Shown here piece after piece: positions 16,738 to 26,274 of a DNA stretch of 64,000 nt; position 1 is the stretch's first letter, and every line of letters begins with the position of its first letter. A model generated the notes under the pieces. That model had not been told where the DNA came from. It saw nothing but the letters and a program-made list of their open reading frames with translations, and searched no databases. Position numbers and translations under genes: made by a program. Source of the stretch: Oscillospiraceae bacterium (GTDB taxonomy: Bacteria; Bacillota; Clostridia; Oscillospirales; Acutalibacteraceae); contig CADBBT010000003.1 in assembly GCA_902792985.1 (NCBI GenBank), forward strand, positions 62,001-126,000. The letters run 5' to 3'.

Positions 16738-17430
16738 TCAAAGTTTTTGTGCAATCTCCAGCACCCGGCGCACCAGATGGTCTTCCGCGCAGTCATTCAT
16801 CTCGCGGTAGGAATCGCTCGACGCGTCGTCGGCGTCGTCGCTGATTTGCCGCAGCGACAAAAACGGAACACCGCAGCGATTACACACGCCCGCAATGGCG
16901 GCGCTCTCCATATCAAACGCGGTCAGCCCGAACGTCCGGCTGAATAGCTCCTTGCGCGCGGGATCGCTCAAAAACACGTCGCCGGTGCCAAAGCGCCCGA
17001 CCGTGACGTCATCTGCCTTTGCCAGCGCCAGCAGCTGCGGATCGGCGTCATAGATATACGGCACGCCGCCGGTCTTTTCGCCAAGAGCAAAACCGAGCGC
17101 GGTCAGATCATAATCGCACTCCACAAAGCTGCTGCCGAGCACAAGATCGCCGCGGCACACGCCGGAGATTGCGCCGGAAAGGCCGGCGTTGAAGATATAG
17201 TCCACCCGGTCGTCCGCAATCAGAAACGCCGCCGCAGACGCAGCACAGACCTTGCCGATGCCGCACTCCACACCGACGATCACCACGCTGCCCGTTTTTG
17301 TTGGCAAAGAAAAGCTGATCGAGCGGTTGCCGCGGCGCAAAAGCTGGCTGCCGCCGTGTTCCTTTGCGATGTTGAGAAACGGAAGATACTCCATACTGTC
17401 CGCAAAAAGGATGCCGATCTTCTGGATCAT
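16738..17430 (-). CDS. mtnN: 5'-methylthioadenosine/S-adenosylhomocysteine nucleosidase
   Basis: 230 residues of the nucleoside phosphorylase superfamily, MTA/SAH nucleosidase type. It should remove adenine from MTA and SAH, recycling methyl-transfer and polyamine by-products. Evidence: IGILFADSMEYLPFL at the N-terminus, VGVECGIGKVCAA, FNAGLSGAI, and FDMESAAIAGVC, where the Glu contacts the ribose; SLRQISDDAD holds the general-acid Asp. The N-terminal motif is slightly divergent from the usual 'IGIIGAMEEE', so a related purine-nucleoside function is possible. It has its own promoter (17469-17497) and terminator. Confidence 0.85.
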   Translation of the reverse strand: MIQKIGILFADSMEYLPFLNIAKEHGGSQLLRRGNRSISFSLPTKTGSVVIVGVECGIGKVCAASAAAFLIADDRVDYIFNAGLSGAISGVCRGDLVLGSSFVECDYDLTALGFALGEKTGGVPYIYDADPQLLALAKADDVTVGRFGTGDVFLSDPARKELFSRTFGLTAFDMESAAIAGVCNRCGVPFLSLRQISDDADDASSDSYREMNDCAEDHLVRRVLEIAQKL

Positions 17431-17468
17431 GAAAAACGCCTCTTTTCTATATGATCTGTTATATATTT

Positions 17469-17497
17469 ATTATACCTCACCCGTGAAAAAGAATCAA
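17469..17497 (-). promoter_or_regulatory. Promoter for mtnN
   Basis: Minus strand TTGATT (plus AATCAA, 17492-17497), 17-bp spacer, perfect TATAAT (plus ATTATA, 17469-17474). Confidence 0.75.
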
Positions 17498-17521
17498 TAG
17501 CGGAAACAAAAAGTTTTTTTG

Positions 17522-18322
17522 TTACAGCTCGATCGTCTCCAGATCATCGGGGATCCAGAGCTTTCCGCTGAAATATTGTTTTCCCTCTGCGGCATATAAT
17601 TCTTTCCTGTGAACAAGGTTGCGGTCCTCTGTGTGATAAAGCAAAAGATTTTCCACTCCGAGCCGCTGCGCCAGCTCGCAGGCGTCCTTCACCGTGGAAT
17701 GGTGCTTTTCATAGGGGTCGAAAATGTCCGCCTGCGCAAACAGGCAAAACGCTTCGTGCAGCATCCATGCGCTGTTTCGCGCAAGATGCTCGGTGTCCTT
17801 CGTCAGCGGCTCATCCCCGCAGCAGGTGAGCTTTTTTCCGTTTTCCAGCGTCATGCAGAAGCCGAACTGCTTCGCCTTTGTGGAGCGGATATCAAAAAAC
17901 GTCACGGGGCGGCCGATGATTTCGCGTGTTTCGCCGTCGGCAACTTCCACCAGATGCAGGCGCTGATCCAGAAAGGCCGTCTGCTTTTTTTGCAGCAGCT
18001 TTGCCGAAAGTTCACGGATCAGATCGAGCACCTCTTTGTGGGAATACAGATACGCGTCGCCGACGTAATCTCCGTGCGCCATAAACTGACAGATCATCCG
18101 TACCAGCCAGACGATACCCAACAGATGGTCGATGTGTTTGTGCGTCACAAAAATGTGGCGGATGTCCATCCAGTTGCAGCCCGCCTGCCGGATCTGACGC
18201 AGCACCGTGTTTCCGCCGCCGCCGTCCACCAGCAAGAGCTGTCCGTGCTCCTCCAAAAGAAAGCAGGTGTTGTAACATTCCGTCACAAGGGCATTGCCCG
18301 TGCCGAGCATGGTCAGTTTCAT
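17522..18322 (-). CDS. RNase Z-like metallo-beta-lactamase-fold hydrolase
   Basis: 266 residues from the ATG at 18322 (GAGGA box 7 nt upstream); an earlier in-frame ATG at 18340 lacks a good box. It begins MKLTMLGTGNALVTECYNTC, as in RNase Z/ElaC-type proteins, and carries the zinc motif VTHKHIDHLLG plus later His residues (CCGDEPLTKDTEH, KHHST, LYHTEDR). The second His of HxHxDH is kept, so the metal site looks intact. It lacks the long exosite arm typical of true RNase Z, so it may act on a small substrate or another phosphodiester. Convergent or divergent neighbours give no functional hint. Confidence 0.8.
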   Translation of the reverse strand: MKLTMLGTGNALVTECYNTCFLLEEHGQLLLVDGGGGNTVLRQIRQAGCNWMDIRHIFVTHKHIDHLLGIVWLVRMICQFMAHGDYVGDAYLYSHKEVLDLIRELSAKLLQKKQTAFLDQRLHLVEVADGETREIIGRPVTFFDIRSTKAKQFGFCMTLENGKKLTCCGDEPLTKDTEHLARNSAWMLHEAFCLFAQADIFDPYEKHHSTVKDACELAQRLGVENLLLYHTEDRNLVHRKELYAAEGKQYFSGKLWIPDDLETIEL

Positions 18323-18339
18323 TTTTATTCCTCTTTTCA

Positions 18340-18374
18340 AAAAACAGCCGCAGCAAAGCCCGCTGCGGCTGTTT
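18340..18374 (-). terminator. Intrinsic terminator after the aldehyde dehydrogenase
   Basis: AAACAGCCGCAGC (18342-18354) and GCTGCGGCTGTTT (18362-18374) form a 13-bp perfect stem, followed by T residues reading minus. Confidence 0.85.
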
Positions 18375-18413
18375 GAATTCCTGACAGCGAAGAGTTAGCT
18401 GCTAACAGCTCTC

Positions 18414-19937
18414 TTACACGCCGCCGCCGACGGAACCGTCCCAGGTATCCACGTCGGTCGCTTTCTTTTCTTCTTCGTCAAACCAGCGCACGGTGACCGC
18501 CTTCGTCTCGGTGAAGAAACGGAATGCATCCTTGCCCAGGCAGTGCAGATCGCCGAAGAAGGACTTCTTGTGGCCGGTAAACGGGAACACGCCCACGGGC
18601 ACAGGGATACCGACATTGACGCCGGTCATGCCGCCGTCGGTGCGCTTTGTGAATTCACGGGCATAGTAGCCGCTCTGGGTGAAGATCACGGAGCCGTTGG
18701 CGAACGGGTTGCGGTTCATCAGCGCAAGACCTTCTTCGAAATTCTTGACGCGCTTGATGCAAAGCACGGGTCCGAAGATCTCCTGTGTGCCGACCGTCAT
18801 TTCCTCGGTCACATTGTCGAGGATCGTCGGTCCGATGTAGAAGCCGTTCTCATAGCCTTCCACTTTGACGTCGCGGCCGTCAAGAACCATGGTCGCGCCC
18901 TCTTCCAGACCCTTGTTGATCCAGTTCAGGACGGATTCCTTGTGCTTCTTGGAAATGACCGGGCCGAGCTTGCTGTCGGGAAGATACGCCGGGCCGATCT
19001 TCAGTTCGCTGGCATATTGCTTGATGAGCGCAACGAGCTTGTCGGCGATGGATTCCTGCGCAACGACCACGGGCAACGCCATGCAGCGTTCACCGGCGCA
19101 GCCAAAGGAGGAGTTGATGATGCCGCGGGCGGAACGCTCGAGCGCAGCGTCCTCAAGCACGAGGGCGTGGTTCTTCGCTTCGCACAGGCACTGAACGCGC
19201 TTGCCGTTGGCGGCAGCGGTGGAATACACATGCAGGCCGACCTTTGTTGAGCCGACGAAGGTGATGCCGCGTACATCGGGGTGACGCAGGAAGATGTCCG
19301 CTTCCACACGCGAGCAGGTGACAAGGTTCACAACGCCCTTCGGCAGACCCGCTTCCACCAGCAGTTCGCAAAGACGCATTGCGGTCATCGGCGTCATCGA
19401 CGCGAGCTTGAGCACGATCGTGTTGCCGGCGGCGATGCAGCAGGGCGTCATCCAGCCCATCGGGATCATGCCGGGGAAGTTGAACGGAACGATGCCGGCG
19501 AACACGCCGACCGGTTCGTAGTAAAGGGTGGTGTCATAGCCGGAGGAAGTGTCGCGCATGGAATCGCCCATCGTCAGCGACGGTGCGGAAAGCGCAAGCT
19601 CCACAGGCTCCTTGACCTTGAGAATGTCGCCCTTGGCTTCGGCAAGCACTTTGCCGTGCTCAGTCGCGCACAAAGTTGCGAGTTCATCCATGTGCTCGAT
19701 CAGAAGCTCGCGGAATTTATAGAGCACCTGTACGCGCTTCATGACCGGGGTGTTCGACCATGCGGGGAACGCGGCCTTTGCGGCAGCGATGGCGTCCTCA
19801 ACCTCCTGCTCTGTGCAGCAGGGCGTCTGAGCGATCACTTCGCCAGTGCTGGGATTGTACACATCCATATACTTGTCCGTGGTGGATGTGCGCCATTCTC
19901 CGTCGCAAAAATATTTCAATTGTTTGATTTCTGCCAT
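18414..19937 (-). CDS. mmsA: CoA-acylating methylmalonate-semialdehyde dehydrogenase
   Basis: 507 residues of the aldehyde dehydrogenase superfamily, MmsA/IolA type, which oxidises (methyl)malonate semialdehyde to acyl-CoA in valine, beta-alanine or inositol breakdown. Diagnostic stretches: N-terminal KYFCDGEWR, VPFNFPGMIPMGWMTPCCIA, ITFVGSTKVGLHVY, and the active Cys in SFGCAGERCMALPVVVA. The C-terminus IPVPVGVFPFTGHKKSFFG also fits. It stands alone; no iol genes are nearby in the window, so the pathway it serves is uncertain. Confidence 0.9.
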   Translation of the reverse strand: MAEIKQLKYFCDGEWRTSTTDKYMDVYNPSTGEVIAQTPCCTEQEVEDAIAAAKAAFPAWSNTPVMKRVQVLYKFRELLIEHMDELATLCATEHGKVLAEAKGDILKVKEPVELALSAPSLTMGDSMRDTSSGYDTTLYYEPVGVFAGIVPFNFPGMIPMGWMTPCCIAAGNTIVLKLASMTPMTAMRLCELLVEAGLPKGVVNLVTCSRVEADIFLRHPDVRGITFVGSTKVGLHVYSTAAANGKRVQCLCEAKNHALVLEDAALERSARGIINSSFGCAGERCMALPVVVAQESIADKLVALIKQYASELKIGPAYLPDSKLGPVISKKHKESVLNWINKGLEEGATMVLDGRDVKVEGYENGFYIGPTILDNVTEEMTVGTQEIFGPVLCIKRVKNFEEGLALMNRNPFANGSVIFTQSGYYAREFTKRTDGGMTGVNVGIPVPVGVFPFTGHKKSFFGDLHCLGKDAFRFFTETKAVTVRWFDEEEKKATDVDTWDGSVGGGV

Positions 19938-20301
19938 ATCAACAGCTCCTTTTCATAAGATCCTTTTTATATTAAGCCATTTCCCTGAAAAAATCAAGTC
20001 CGTTTTTGTAAAAAAGCAATTATTTTGCGCCAAACAGCGCAAAGAGAATGCGATGGATGAACTGAACGAGCCAACCGAACGCGCCGGTGTGCGTCTGTCC
20101 GCAATAGGGACAATCCCCGCTTTGCGCCTCCCGCAGACGTTCACCGCAACGGTCGCAAACCCCGTCATCGTTGCTGTCTGTGTGCGGCGCTCTGGAAAGG
20201 ACACGTTCCTCTGCCGCACCGCAGACGCTGCACGCAACACGGGAGACGCCGTCCTCGCTGCAGGTAGCAGACTTCACGAGCATTGCCGCGCCCCAACTGT
20301 G

Positions 20302-23024
20302 GTCGGCAGTTTGCGTTTCGCTGCACCGGGTACAGGTGCGAATGTGGTTTTCCCCGTTGTTTGTCCAGTCACCAAAGCTGTGTCCGAGCGGCGCAATCTC
20401 CTTGCCTGCTTCAAGCACTGCGCCGCAGCCGTCGCAGACTTTGTCGCCAGTGTAGCCCGCCGTGGTGCATGTTTCTTCTGCTGCGTTCGCTATGTGCGTG
20501 CCGTAATCAGCGTGATTCGTCGAGTCCTTCGCGGTCGGTTCCGTTTTTGTTGCGCCGCAAACGGAACAGGTGTATTTCACGCTGCCTTCTGTCGCGCACG
20601 TTGCGGCGCTAAGCGTTTCGCCGGTGTTCCAATTGTGATCAGCGCTCTGCGTTTCGCTGCAACGGGTGCAGGTGCGAATGTGGTTTTCCCCGTTGTTTGT
20701 CCAGTCACCGAAATGTGGTTTTCCCCGTTGTTTGTCCAGTCACCGAAGCTGTGTCCAAGCGGGGCAATCTCCTTGCCTGCTTCAAGCACTGCGCCGCAGC
20801 CGTCACAGACTTTGTCGCCGGTATACCCGACCGTCAAGCAGCCGGCGTCAACTTTGTTCGCTGTGTGCGTGCCATAGTCAGCGTGATTCTTCGAGTCCTT
20901 CGCGGTCGGTTCCGTTTTTGTTGCGCTGCAAACGGAACAAGTGTGTCTCACGCTGCCTTCTGTCGCACACGTTGCGGCGCTGAGCGTTTCGCCGGTGTTC
21001 CAATTGTGGTCGGCGCTCTGCGTTTCGCTGCACCGGGTGCAGGTGCGGATATGGTTTTCCCCGTTGTTTGTCCAGTCACCGAAGCTGTGTCCAAGCGGGG
21101 CAATTTCCTTGCCTGCTTCAAGCACTGCGCCGCAGCCGTCACAGACCGTATCGCCGGTGTAACCGGCAGTCGTGCAGCCGGCGTCGACTTTGTTCGCTGT
21201 GTACGTGCCGTAGTCGGCGTGATTCGTCGGGTCCTTCGCGGTCGGTTCCGTTTTTGTTGTGCCGCAAACGGAACAAGTGTATTTCACGCTGCCTTCTGTT
21301 GTACACGTTGCGGTGCTGAGCGTTTCGCCGGTGTTCCAGTTGTGGTCAGCGGTTTGCGTTTCACTGCAACGGGTGCAGGTGCGGATATGGTTTCCCCCGT
21401 TGTTTTTCCAGTCACCGAAGCTGTGACCGAGCGGCGCGATCTCCTTGCCTGCTTCGATCACTGCGCCGCAGCCGTCACAGACCGTGTCGCCGGTGTAACC
21501 GGCAGTCGTGCAGCCGGCGTCAACTTTGTTCGCTATATGCGTGCCATAATCTGCATGATTCGTCGGGTCAAGGTCGGTGTCCACGGTTTTCGTCGCAATG
21601 CACTGTGTGCAAGCGTACTTCATCTGCCCCGCTGTAGTACAGGTTGCGGCGGTGATCAGTGTGCCCTCACCCCAAGTGTGCGCAGCGAACTCTTCTTCCC
21701 CGCAGCGCTCGCAGGTGCGGATGTGGTCGTCGCCGTTGTCCGCCCAGTCGTCGAAATTGTGTCCAAGCGGCACAATTTCTTTGCCTGCTTCAAGCACTGC
21801 GCCGCAGCCGTCGCAGACTTTGTCGCCGGTGTAACCGGCAGTCGTGCAGCCCGCGTCGACTTTGTTTGCTGTGTGCGTACCGTAGTCAGCGTGATTCATC
21901 GGGTCGACCGCAGTGTCCACTGTTTTCGTTGCGATGCATTGCGTGCAAGCGTACTTCATCTGCCCCGCTGTAGTGCAAGTCGCAGCAGTGATCGGTGTAC
22001 CGTCATCCCATGTATGCGCGGCGAACTCCTCCTCGCCGCAACGTTCACAGGTGCGGATATGGTCGTCGCCGTTGTCCGCCCATTCATCAAAATTGTGGCC
22101 GCGCGGCGCGATTTTGCTGCCCGCTTCGATCACTGCGCCGCAGCCGTCGCAGACTTTGTCGCCGGTATACCCGGCCGTCAAGCAGCCGGCGTCCGCTGCG
22201 TTCACAATGTGCGTGCCGTAGTCAGCGTGATTCGTCGGGTCGACCGCGGTGTCCACGGTTTTTGTTGCAATGCATTGCGTGCAAGCGTACTTCATCTGCC
22301 CCGCTGTAGTGCAGGTCGCCACAGTGATCGGTGTGCCCTCATTCCATGTATGCGCGGCGTATTCTTCTTCCCCGCAGCGCTCACAGGTGCGGATATGGTC
22401 GTCGCCGTTGTCCGCCCAGTCGTCAAAACTGTGTCCGAGCGGCGCAATTTCTTTGCCCGCTTCGATCACCGCGCCGCAGCCGTCACAGACTTTGTCGCCG
22501 GTGTAACCGGCAGCCGTGCAGCCCGCGTCAACTTTGTTCGCTGTGTGCGTGCCGTAATCAGCGTGATTCGTCGGGTCGATCTCGGTATTCACGGTTTTCG
22601 TTGCAATGCACTGCGTGCACTTATATTTTATCTGCCCCGGTGTGGTACAAGTTGCCACGGTGATCGGTGTACCGTCATCCCATGTGTGTGCGGCGAACTC
22701 CTCCTCGCCGCAGCGCTCACAGGTGCGGATATGGTCGTCGCCGTTGTCTGCCCACTCGTCAAAACTGTGTCCAAGCGGCGCAATTTCCCTGCCTGCTTCG
22801 ATCACTGCGCCGCAGCCGTCACAGACTTTGTCGCCGGTGTAACCGGCAGTCGTGCAACCTGCGTCGACTTTGTTCGCTGTGTGCGTGCCGTAGTCGGCGT
22901 GATTCGTCGGGTCTACTGCGGTGTCCTCTGTTTTCGTCGCGCCGCATACGGAACAGGTCACAAGCGCGCTGCCCGTTTCCGTGCAAGTCGCGCGCGTAAG
23001 ATTCTTATGCAGGTCCCAAACATG
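20302..23024 (-). repeat. Eight tandem 336-bp coding repeats
   Basis: Units start at His-(V/T/N)-W and span 112 residues each; the total length, 2723 bp, equals 8 x 336 plus the 35-bp duplication. Units 2-5 share CTTxGQxKYxCTQC, units 6-8 share NTGETLSxATC, suggesting two rounds of amplification. Confidence 0.85.
20678..20747. repeat. 35-bp perfect tandem duplication causing a frameshift
   Basis: The 35 bp at 20678-20712 are repeated exactly at 20713-20747 (start ATGTGGTTTTCCCCGTTG). 35 is not a multiple of 3, so the repeat-protein frame is broken. Neighbouring repeat units have only one copy. Confidence 0.9.
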
Positions 23025-24568
23025 CGCCTGCGTGATCCGGTGTGTCGGGTCGTTGGCACAGATGCGCGCGTGCGTGTCGGCGTCCACGTTCGTCCATGCG
23101 CCGTAAGCGTGTCCCAGCGCTGCAAGCAAATGCGTCTCGGTCAACGGACAGGTAACGCAGCGCAGTTCGGTCACACCCGTCGTTTCACAGCTTGCCGGTG
23201 TTTGCCGCACAACCACACTGATGTCATGCAGCTGCAGCGGCAGCTCATGTTCCGTGCAGTATGCCGCTTCGGCGGAACCCGCAAACGCGTGGATCGTCAC
23301 ACCATCCGGCGACGCGGACGGCTGCGTCTGGTCTTCCGCCAGGCAGTTCAGACTGTCATAATCCGTGATCTCTTCTCCGGTGATCTCGGACAGACGCGCC
23401 AGCAGCGCATCCTCTTCCAGCATCAGCGCATCACATTCCTGCCACTGCCGCAGTGCGTAAAACAGCGCTTTCAGCGTTGGTGCGTCATAGCCTTCGGCCG
23501 GTTCAAAGTGTAAAAAGCCGGAAGCTGCGCTCACCGCCGTCATGCTTGCGCTGCAGATGTCCGTGAGCGCATACAGATGTGCCAGCGCGTCGGGTGCGAT
23601 CTCCGTCAGCGACGCGGGCAGCAAAAGCTGCCGCAGACTGCCGTTGTCGGGGAAAGCGCCGGCCGCAATCGTTTCCACGCCTGCAGGCACAGCGTAAAGC
23701 GCTTCCTCCCTTGCCGGCGGATAAAAATGCAAACTCGTTTTTGCTTTGTTGAACAACACGCCGTCCAGATCGGAAAACTGCGCGTTTTCTTCGCTGACCG
23801 TAATCGTTTGCAGCGCGCCGTAACGCGGCAGCGCCGTTTCGGAAAGCGTTGTCAGCCCGCTGCCCAGTGAAAGGGTCTGCAGAGCAAAACAGGTGTCCAG
23901 CGCGTGCGGACCGATCTCTGTCACTGTGTCCGGAATGTCCAGCGCCGTGAGATGAAAACAGCCCTGCAGCGCGTTTTCACCGAGCGATTGCAGTGACGCG
24001 GACAAAGAAAGCGTTTGCAGAAAACCGGCAAGGTCAAAAGCGCGCGGCGCAACAGATGTCACCGTTGCGGGCAGCGTATAACTTGCATCTGTTCTGCCGC
24101 AGGGATACTGCAGCAGTTTTGTCTGCGCCTTGTCAAACAGCGCGCCGGCCGCATCGGCGGAAAAACAGGCGTTTTCTGACGCCACACGGATTTCAGTCAG
24201 TGCGCTGCAGCCTGTCAGCGCAAAGGCGCCGATCGCTGTCACGCTTGCGGGGATCGACAGCGTTTCCAACGCTGTGCAATACGCGAACGCATCCGTACAC
24301 AGACTCTCCACGCCGGGTTCCAGCACCACACGGTAAATCTGATCGGCATCATCCACCCAGGGATTGTCCGTCATCTCTCCGCTGCCGAACACACGCAGCG
24401 TTCCGTCCTCTGTCAGCGACCATTGCAGCGCAGGGCCGCAATCGCCGCCGTCAAGTTCCGTTTCCGTTCCAAAAACAAACGACACCGACAGAAAAACCAT
24501 CAGTGCCGAAAGCAGAACGGAAGCCAAGGGTTTGAAATGTTTCATCTTCTTCGCCTCTATTCTTATTC

Positions 24569-25291
24569 TTATGGTGTAATGACCGAAACGCTCAGCACAT
24601 CCTCGCGGCTGCTGAAGAATGTCAGGATCTCATGTGTGCTCAACTGATATGACGCGCGCAGCGAGATATCATATTTTGCCTGTCCGTCCTGGATCTTGGA
24701 CATTTTCGTGTCCACCAGATGGATGTCCCATGCTTTGAGCTGCGCGTCAAGCGTGTCTTGAAACTCTTTGCTGCTGATCACCGTAAAAGAGATTTGAAAC
24801 AGCGGCATGGATTCCGAACCGATCTTGAATTTGTGCAGCAGATACTGGAACAGGATGATCATGACGGTGGTAAACACACCCATAATATACATACCGCCGC
24901 CGACGGCAAGGCCGATACCGGCCGTCGCCCAAAGGCCCGCAGCTGTGGTCAGACCGCTGACGGAGCCGTTGTTTTTAAAGATCACGCCCGCGCCGAGAAA
25001 GCTGATGCCGCTGACGACCTGCGCCGCAATGCGCGCAGGATCAGCGTCGCGCGTCCCGCCGGAAAAACCGCCGATTGCCGTTGAAATATCGGCAAACGCA
25101 TATTTGGAAACGATCATCATCAGCGCCGCCGCACAGCAGACGATGATGTGGGTACGCAGACCCGCGCCCTTGAATCGGCGGGTGCGCTCATAACCGATCG
25201 CCGCACCGCAGCCCATCGCGAGGATGATGCGCAGCGCAAAGTCCAGAAGCTGCAGCCAAGTAAATTGTTCATGCATAAAGATGGAATACAT
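24569..25291 (-). CDS. MgtC/SapB family membrane protein
   Basis: 240 residues. The N-terminal half has the MgtC layout: four to five helices with the signature GCGAAIGYERTRRFKGAGLRTH and LGAGVIFKNNGSVSGLTTAAGLWATAGIGLAVG. The C-terminal part (about 155-240) is a cytoplasmic ACT-like domain (FQISFTVISSKEFQDTLDAQL). MgtC proteins help cells cope with low Mg2+ and may influence membrane potential or ATP synthase; they are not proven Mg2+ channels. No magnesium riboswitch is recognisable upstream. It is a single gene with a downstream neighbour on the same strand only after the LRR gene's start, so it is probably alone. Confidence 0.92.
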   Translation of the reverse strand: MYSIFMHEQFTWLQLLDFALRIILAMGCGAAIGYERTRRFKGAGLRTHIIVCCAAALMMIVSKYAFADISTAIGGFSGGTRDADPARIAAQVVSGISFLGAGVIFKNNGSVSGLTTAAGLWATAGIGLAVGGGMYIMGVFTTVMIILFQYLLHKFKIGSESMPLFQISFTVISSKEFQDTLDAQLKAWDIHLVDTKMSKIQDGQAKYDISLRASYQLSTHEILTFFSSREDVLSVSVITP

Positions 25292-25401
25292 GAGATCAGC
25301 CTCTTTTCATGAAAAAATACCGCTCACGCGGATATAAAGGTATTTTATAACAGGAGGACAAAAATTTCAAGTCCTTTTTGACTGTTTTGGCAAAAATGTA
25401 C

Positions 25402-25423
25402 AGCGGTTTTTTTCAAAACCGCT
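25402..25423 (-). terminator. Possible intrinsic terminator after the Lys-rich protein
   Basis: AGCGGTTTT (25402-25410), TTTC loop, AAAACCGCT (25415-25423). The U-tract is weak when read on the minus strand. Confidence 0.55.
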
Positions 25424-25454
25424 GCGTCCGTCTGTTTTTCGCTTGTTTTTTGGC

Positions 25455-25772
25455 TTATTTGCTCTTTTTTGTCGTGGTCGTTTCTTCGTTTTTTGCGTCT
25501 TTTTTGGTTTTGGATTCTTTGGTGTCCTTTGTGTCTTTGCTGTCCTTCTTGTCCTTTGAATCCTTTTTGCTCTTTTTCGTGGTGGTTTCGCTTTCGTCCT
25601 TGTTGTCCTTGTTTTTCATCGTGATATGCACCGGCTCCGCCGCCTCGGTCGTGGCAGTCGTTGCCTCGGTGGGGCCGATATAGATGCCGCGTTTTGCGCC
25701 CAGAGTAAAGCCGAGCACAAAAGAGAGAAGGATCACAAGCACCAGCGCCAGTGTCAAAACCGTTTTATTCAT
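25455..25772 (-). CDS. Membrane-anchored protein with Lys/Asp/Thr-rich low-complexity tail
   Basis: 105 residues from ATG 25772 behind GGGAGCGG. One transmembrane helix (about 4-27; TVLTLALVLVILLSFVLGF) is followed by a Thr/Glu linker, then a tail of KDSKDKKDSKDTKDTKESK-type repeats with Thr runs. The positive-inside rule places the tail outside or inside ambiguously; the short N-terminus with one Lys and the following GAKRG suggest it stays cytoplasmic, but I am not sure. No known family is recognised. Charged repetitive tails of this sort can bind nucleic acid, wall polymer or metal; this is speculation. Composition differs strongly from neighbouring genes. Confidence 0.7.
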   Translation of the reverse strand: MNKTVLTLALVLVILLSFVLGFTLGAKRGIYIGPTEATTATTEAAEPVHITMKNKDNKDESETTTKKSKKDSKDKKDSKDTKDTKESKTKKDAKNEETTTTKKSK

Positions 25773-25870
25773 CAAAACCGCTCCCTTCGGATGTATATAG
25801 GAATCTATCCTATAGCATACATGAAAAACGAAAAAAAGTCAAGTACCCGCTTTCTTTTTGCGCTGCGCGC

Positions 25871-25899
25871 TTGACAAACAGCGGCTTTTCCTGTAGGAT
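25871..25899 (+). promoter_or_regulatory. Promoter for the metal chaperone
   Basis: Perfect TTGACA (25871-25876), 17-bp spacer, TAGGAT (25894-25899), 31 bp before the ATG. Confidence 0.75.
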
Positions 25900-25929
25900 A
25901 AAGCGGTAATCATAAAAGGAGTGAGTGAT

Positions 25930-26160
25930 ATGAAAAAGAGCATTGAAGTGACCGGTATGCACTGCGGGCATTGCGCCGCGTCGGTCGAAGCCGCATTGAT
26001 GAACCTTGCCGGCGTGAAAAAGGCCAAAGCCAACCATGAAACCAACGAGGCTGTTGTCACCCTTTCCGGTGACGTTGCCGACGAAGCCATCCGCGCCGCT
26101 GTGGAGGGTGCAGGCTTCACCTGCGGAAAGATCGTCGAAAAAAAGGGCCTGTTCGGCTGA
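25930..26160 (+). CDS. Heavy-metal-associated (CopZ-like) metallochaperone
   Basis: 76 residues from the ATG at 25930, favoured over a GTG at 25921 because AAAGGAG ends at 25921 with the right spacing. A single HMA domain with the copper-binding M-H-C-G-H-C motif at residues 10-15, beta-alpha-beta-beta-alpha-beta pattern, and the usual VEGAGFTCGKI near the end. Such proteins carry Cu(I) or Zn(II) to a P-type ATPase or regulator. No copper ATPase or CsoR gene lies in the window, so the partner is elsewhere. A short, well-formed single-gene unit. Confidence 0.88.
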   Translation: MKKSIEVTGMHCGHCAASVEAALMNLAGVKKAKANHETNEAVVTLSGDVADEAIRAAVEGAGFTCGKIVEKKGLFG

Positions 26161-26274
26161 GATCGAGCATTTCCCTGCGTTGCGGAACACGCTTGAATGA
26201 TTAAAAACCGTCCGCAAATCTCTGCGCTCTCTGATGTATGATTTTTCAATTTACTTTACTGGAGGTTTGCTACT

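Larger units (their letters stand above)
20020..24545 (-). pseudogene. Giant secreted LRR plus 8x112-residue Cys-rich repeat protein, split by a 35-bp duplication
   Basis: One ancestral gene: signal peptide, about 17 BspA-type LRR_5 segments (residues about 35-380), a linker, eight tandem 112-residue repeats (23024 to 20302) and a C-terminal tail. Each repeat has paired Cys motifs (CTQCIATKTV, VCDGCGAVIEAG, TCERCGEEE) and NHADYGTH. The frame runs to about 20718, where a tandem 35-bp duplication shifts it; it reads 12 unrelated residue codons onward to a stop near 20577. The lost part (20020-20580 in the other frame) holds repeat eight, a final half repeat and the tail CPYCGQTHTG-AFG plus hydrophobic helix. 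If real, the product is about 1322 residues without its tail. An assembly error within repeats must be excluded. Confidence 0.85.

Noticed and set aside
20302-23024. Regular repeats as a CRISPR array
   Set aside because: The unit is 336 bp, in frame and coding, without short repeat-spacer alternation.
20697-23513. Open frame of 938 codons antisense to the repeat protein
   Set aside because: Its repeats mirror the 336-bp coding repeats of the minus strand; no start signals or domain, so it is a by-product of repeat composition.
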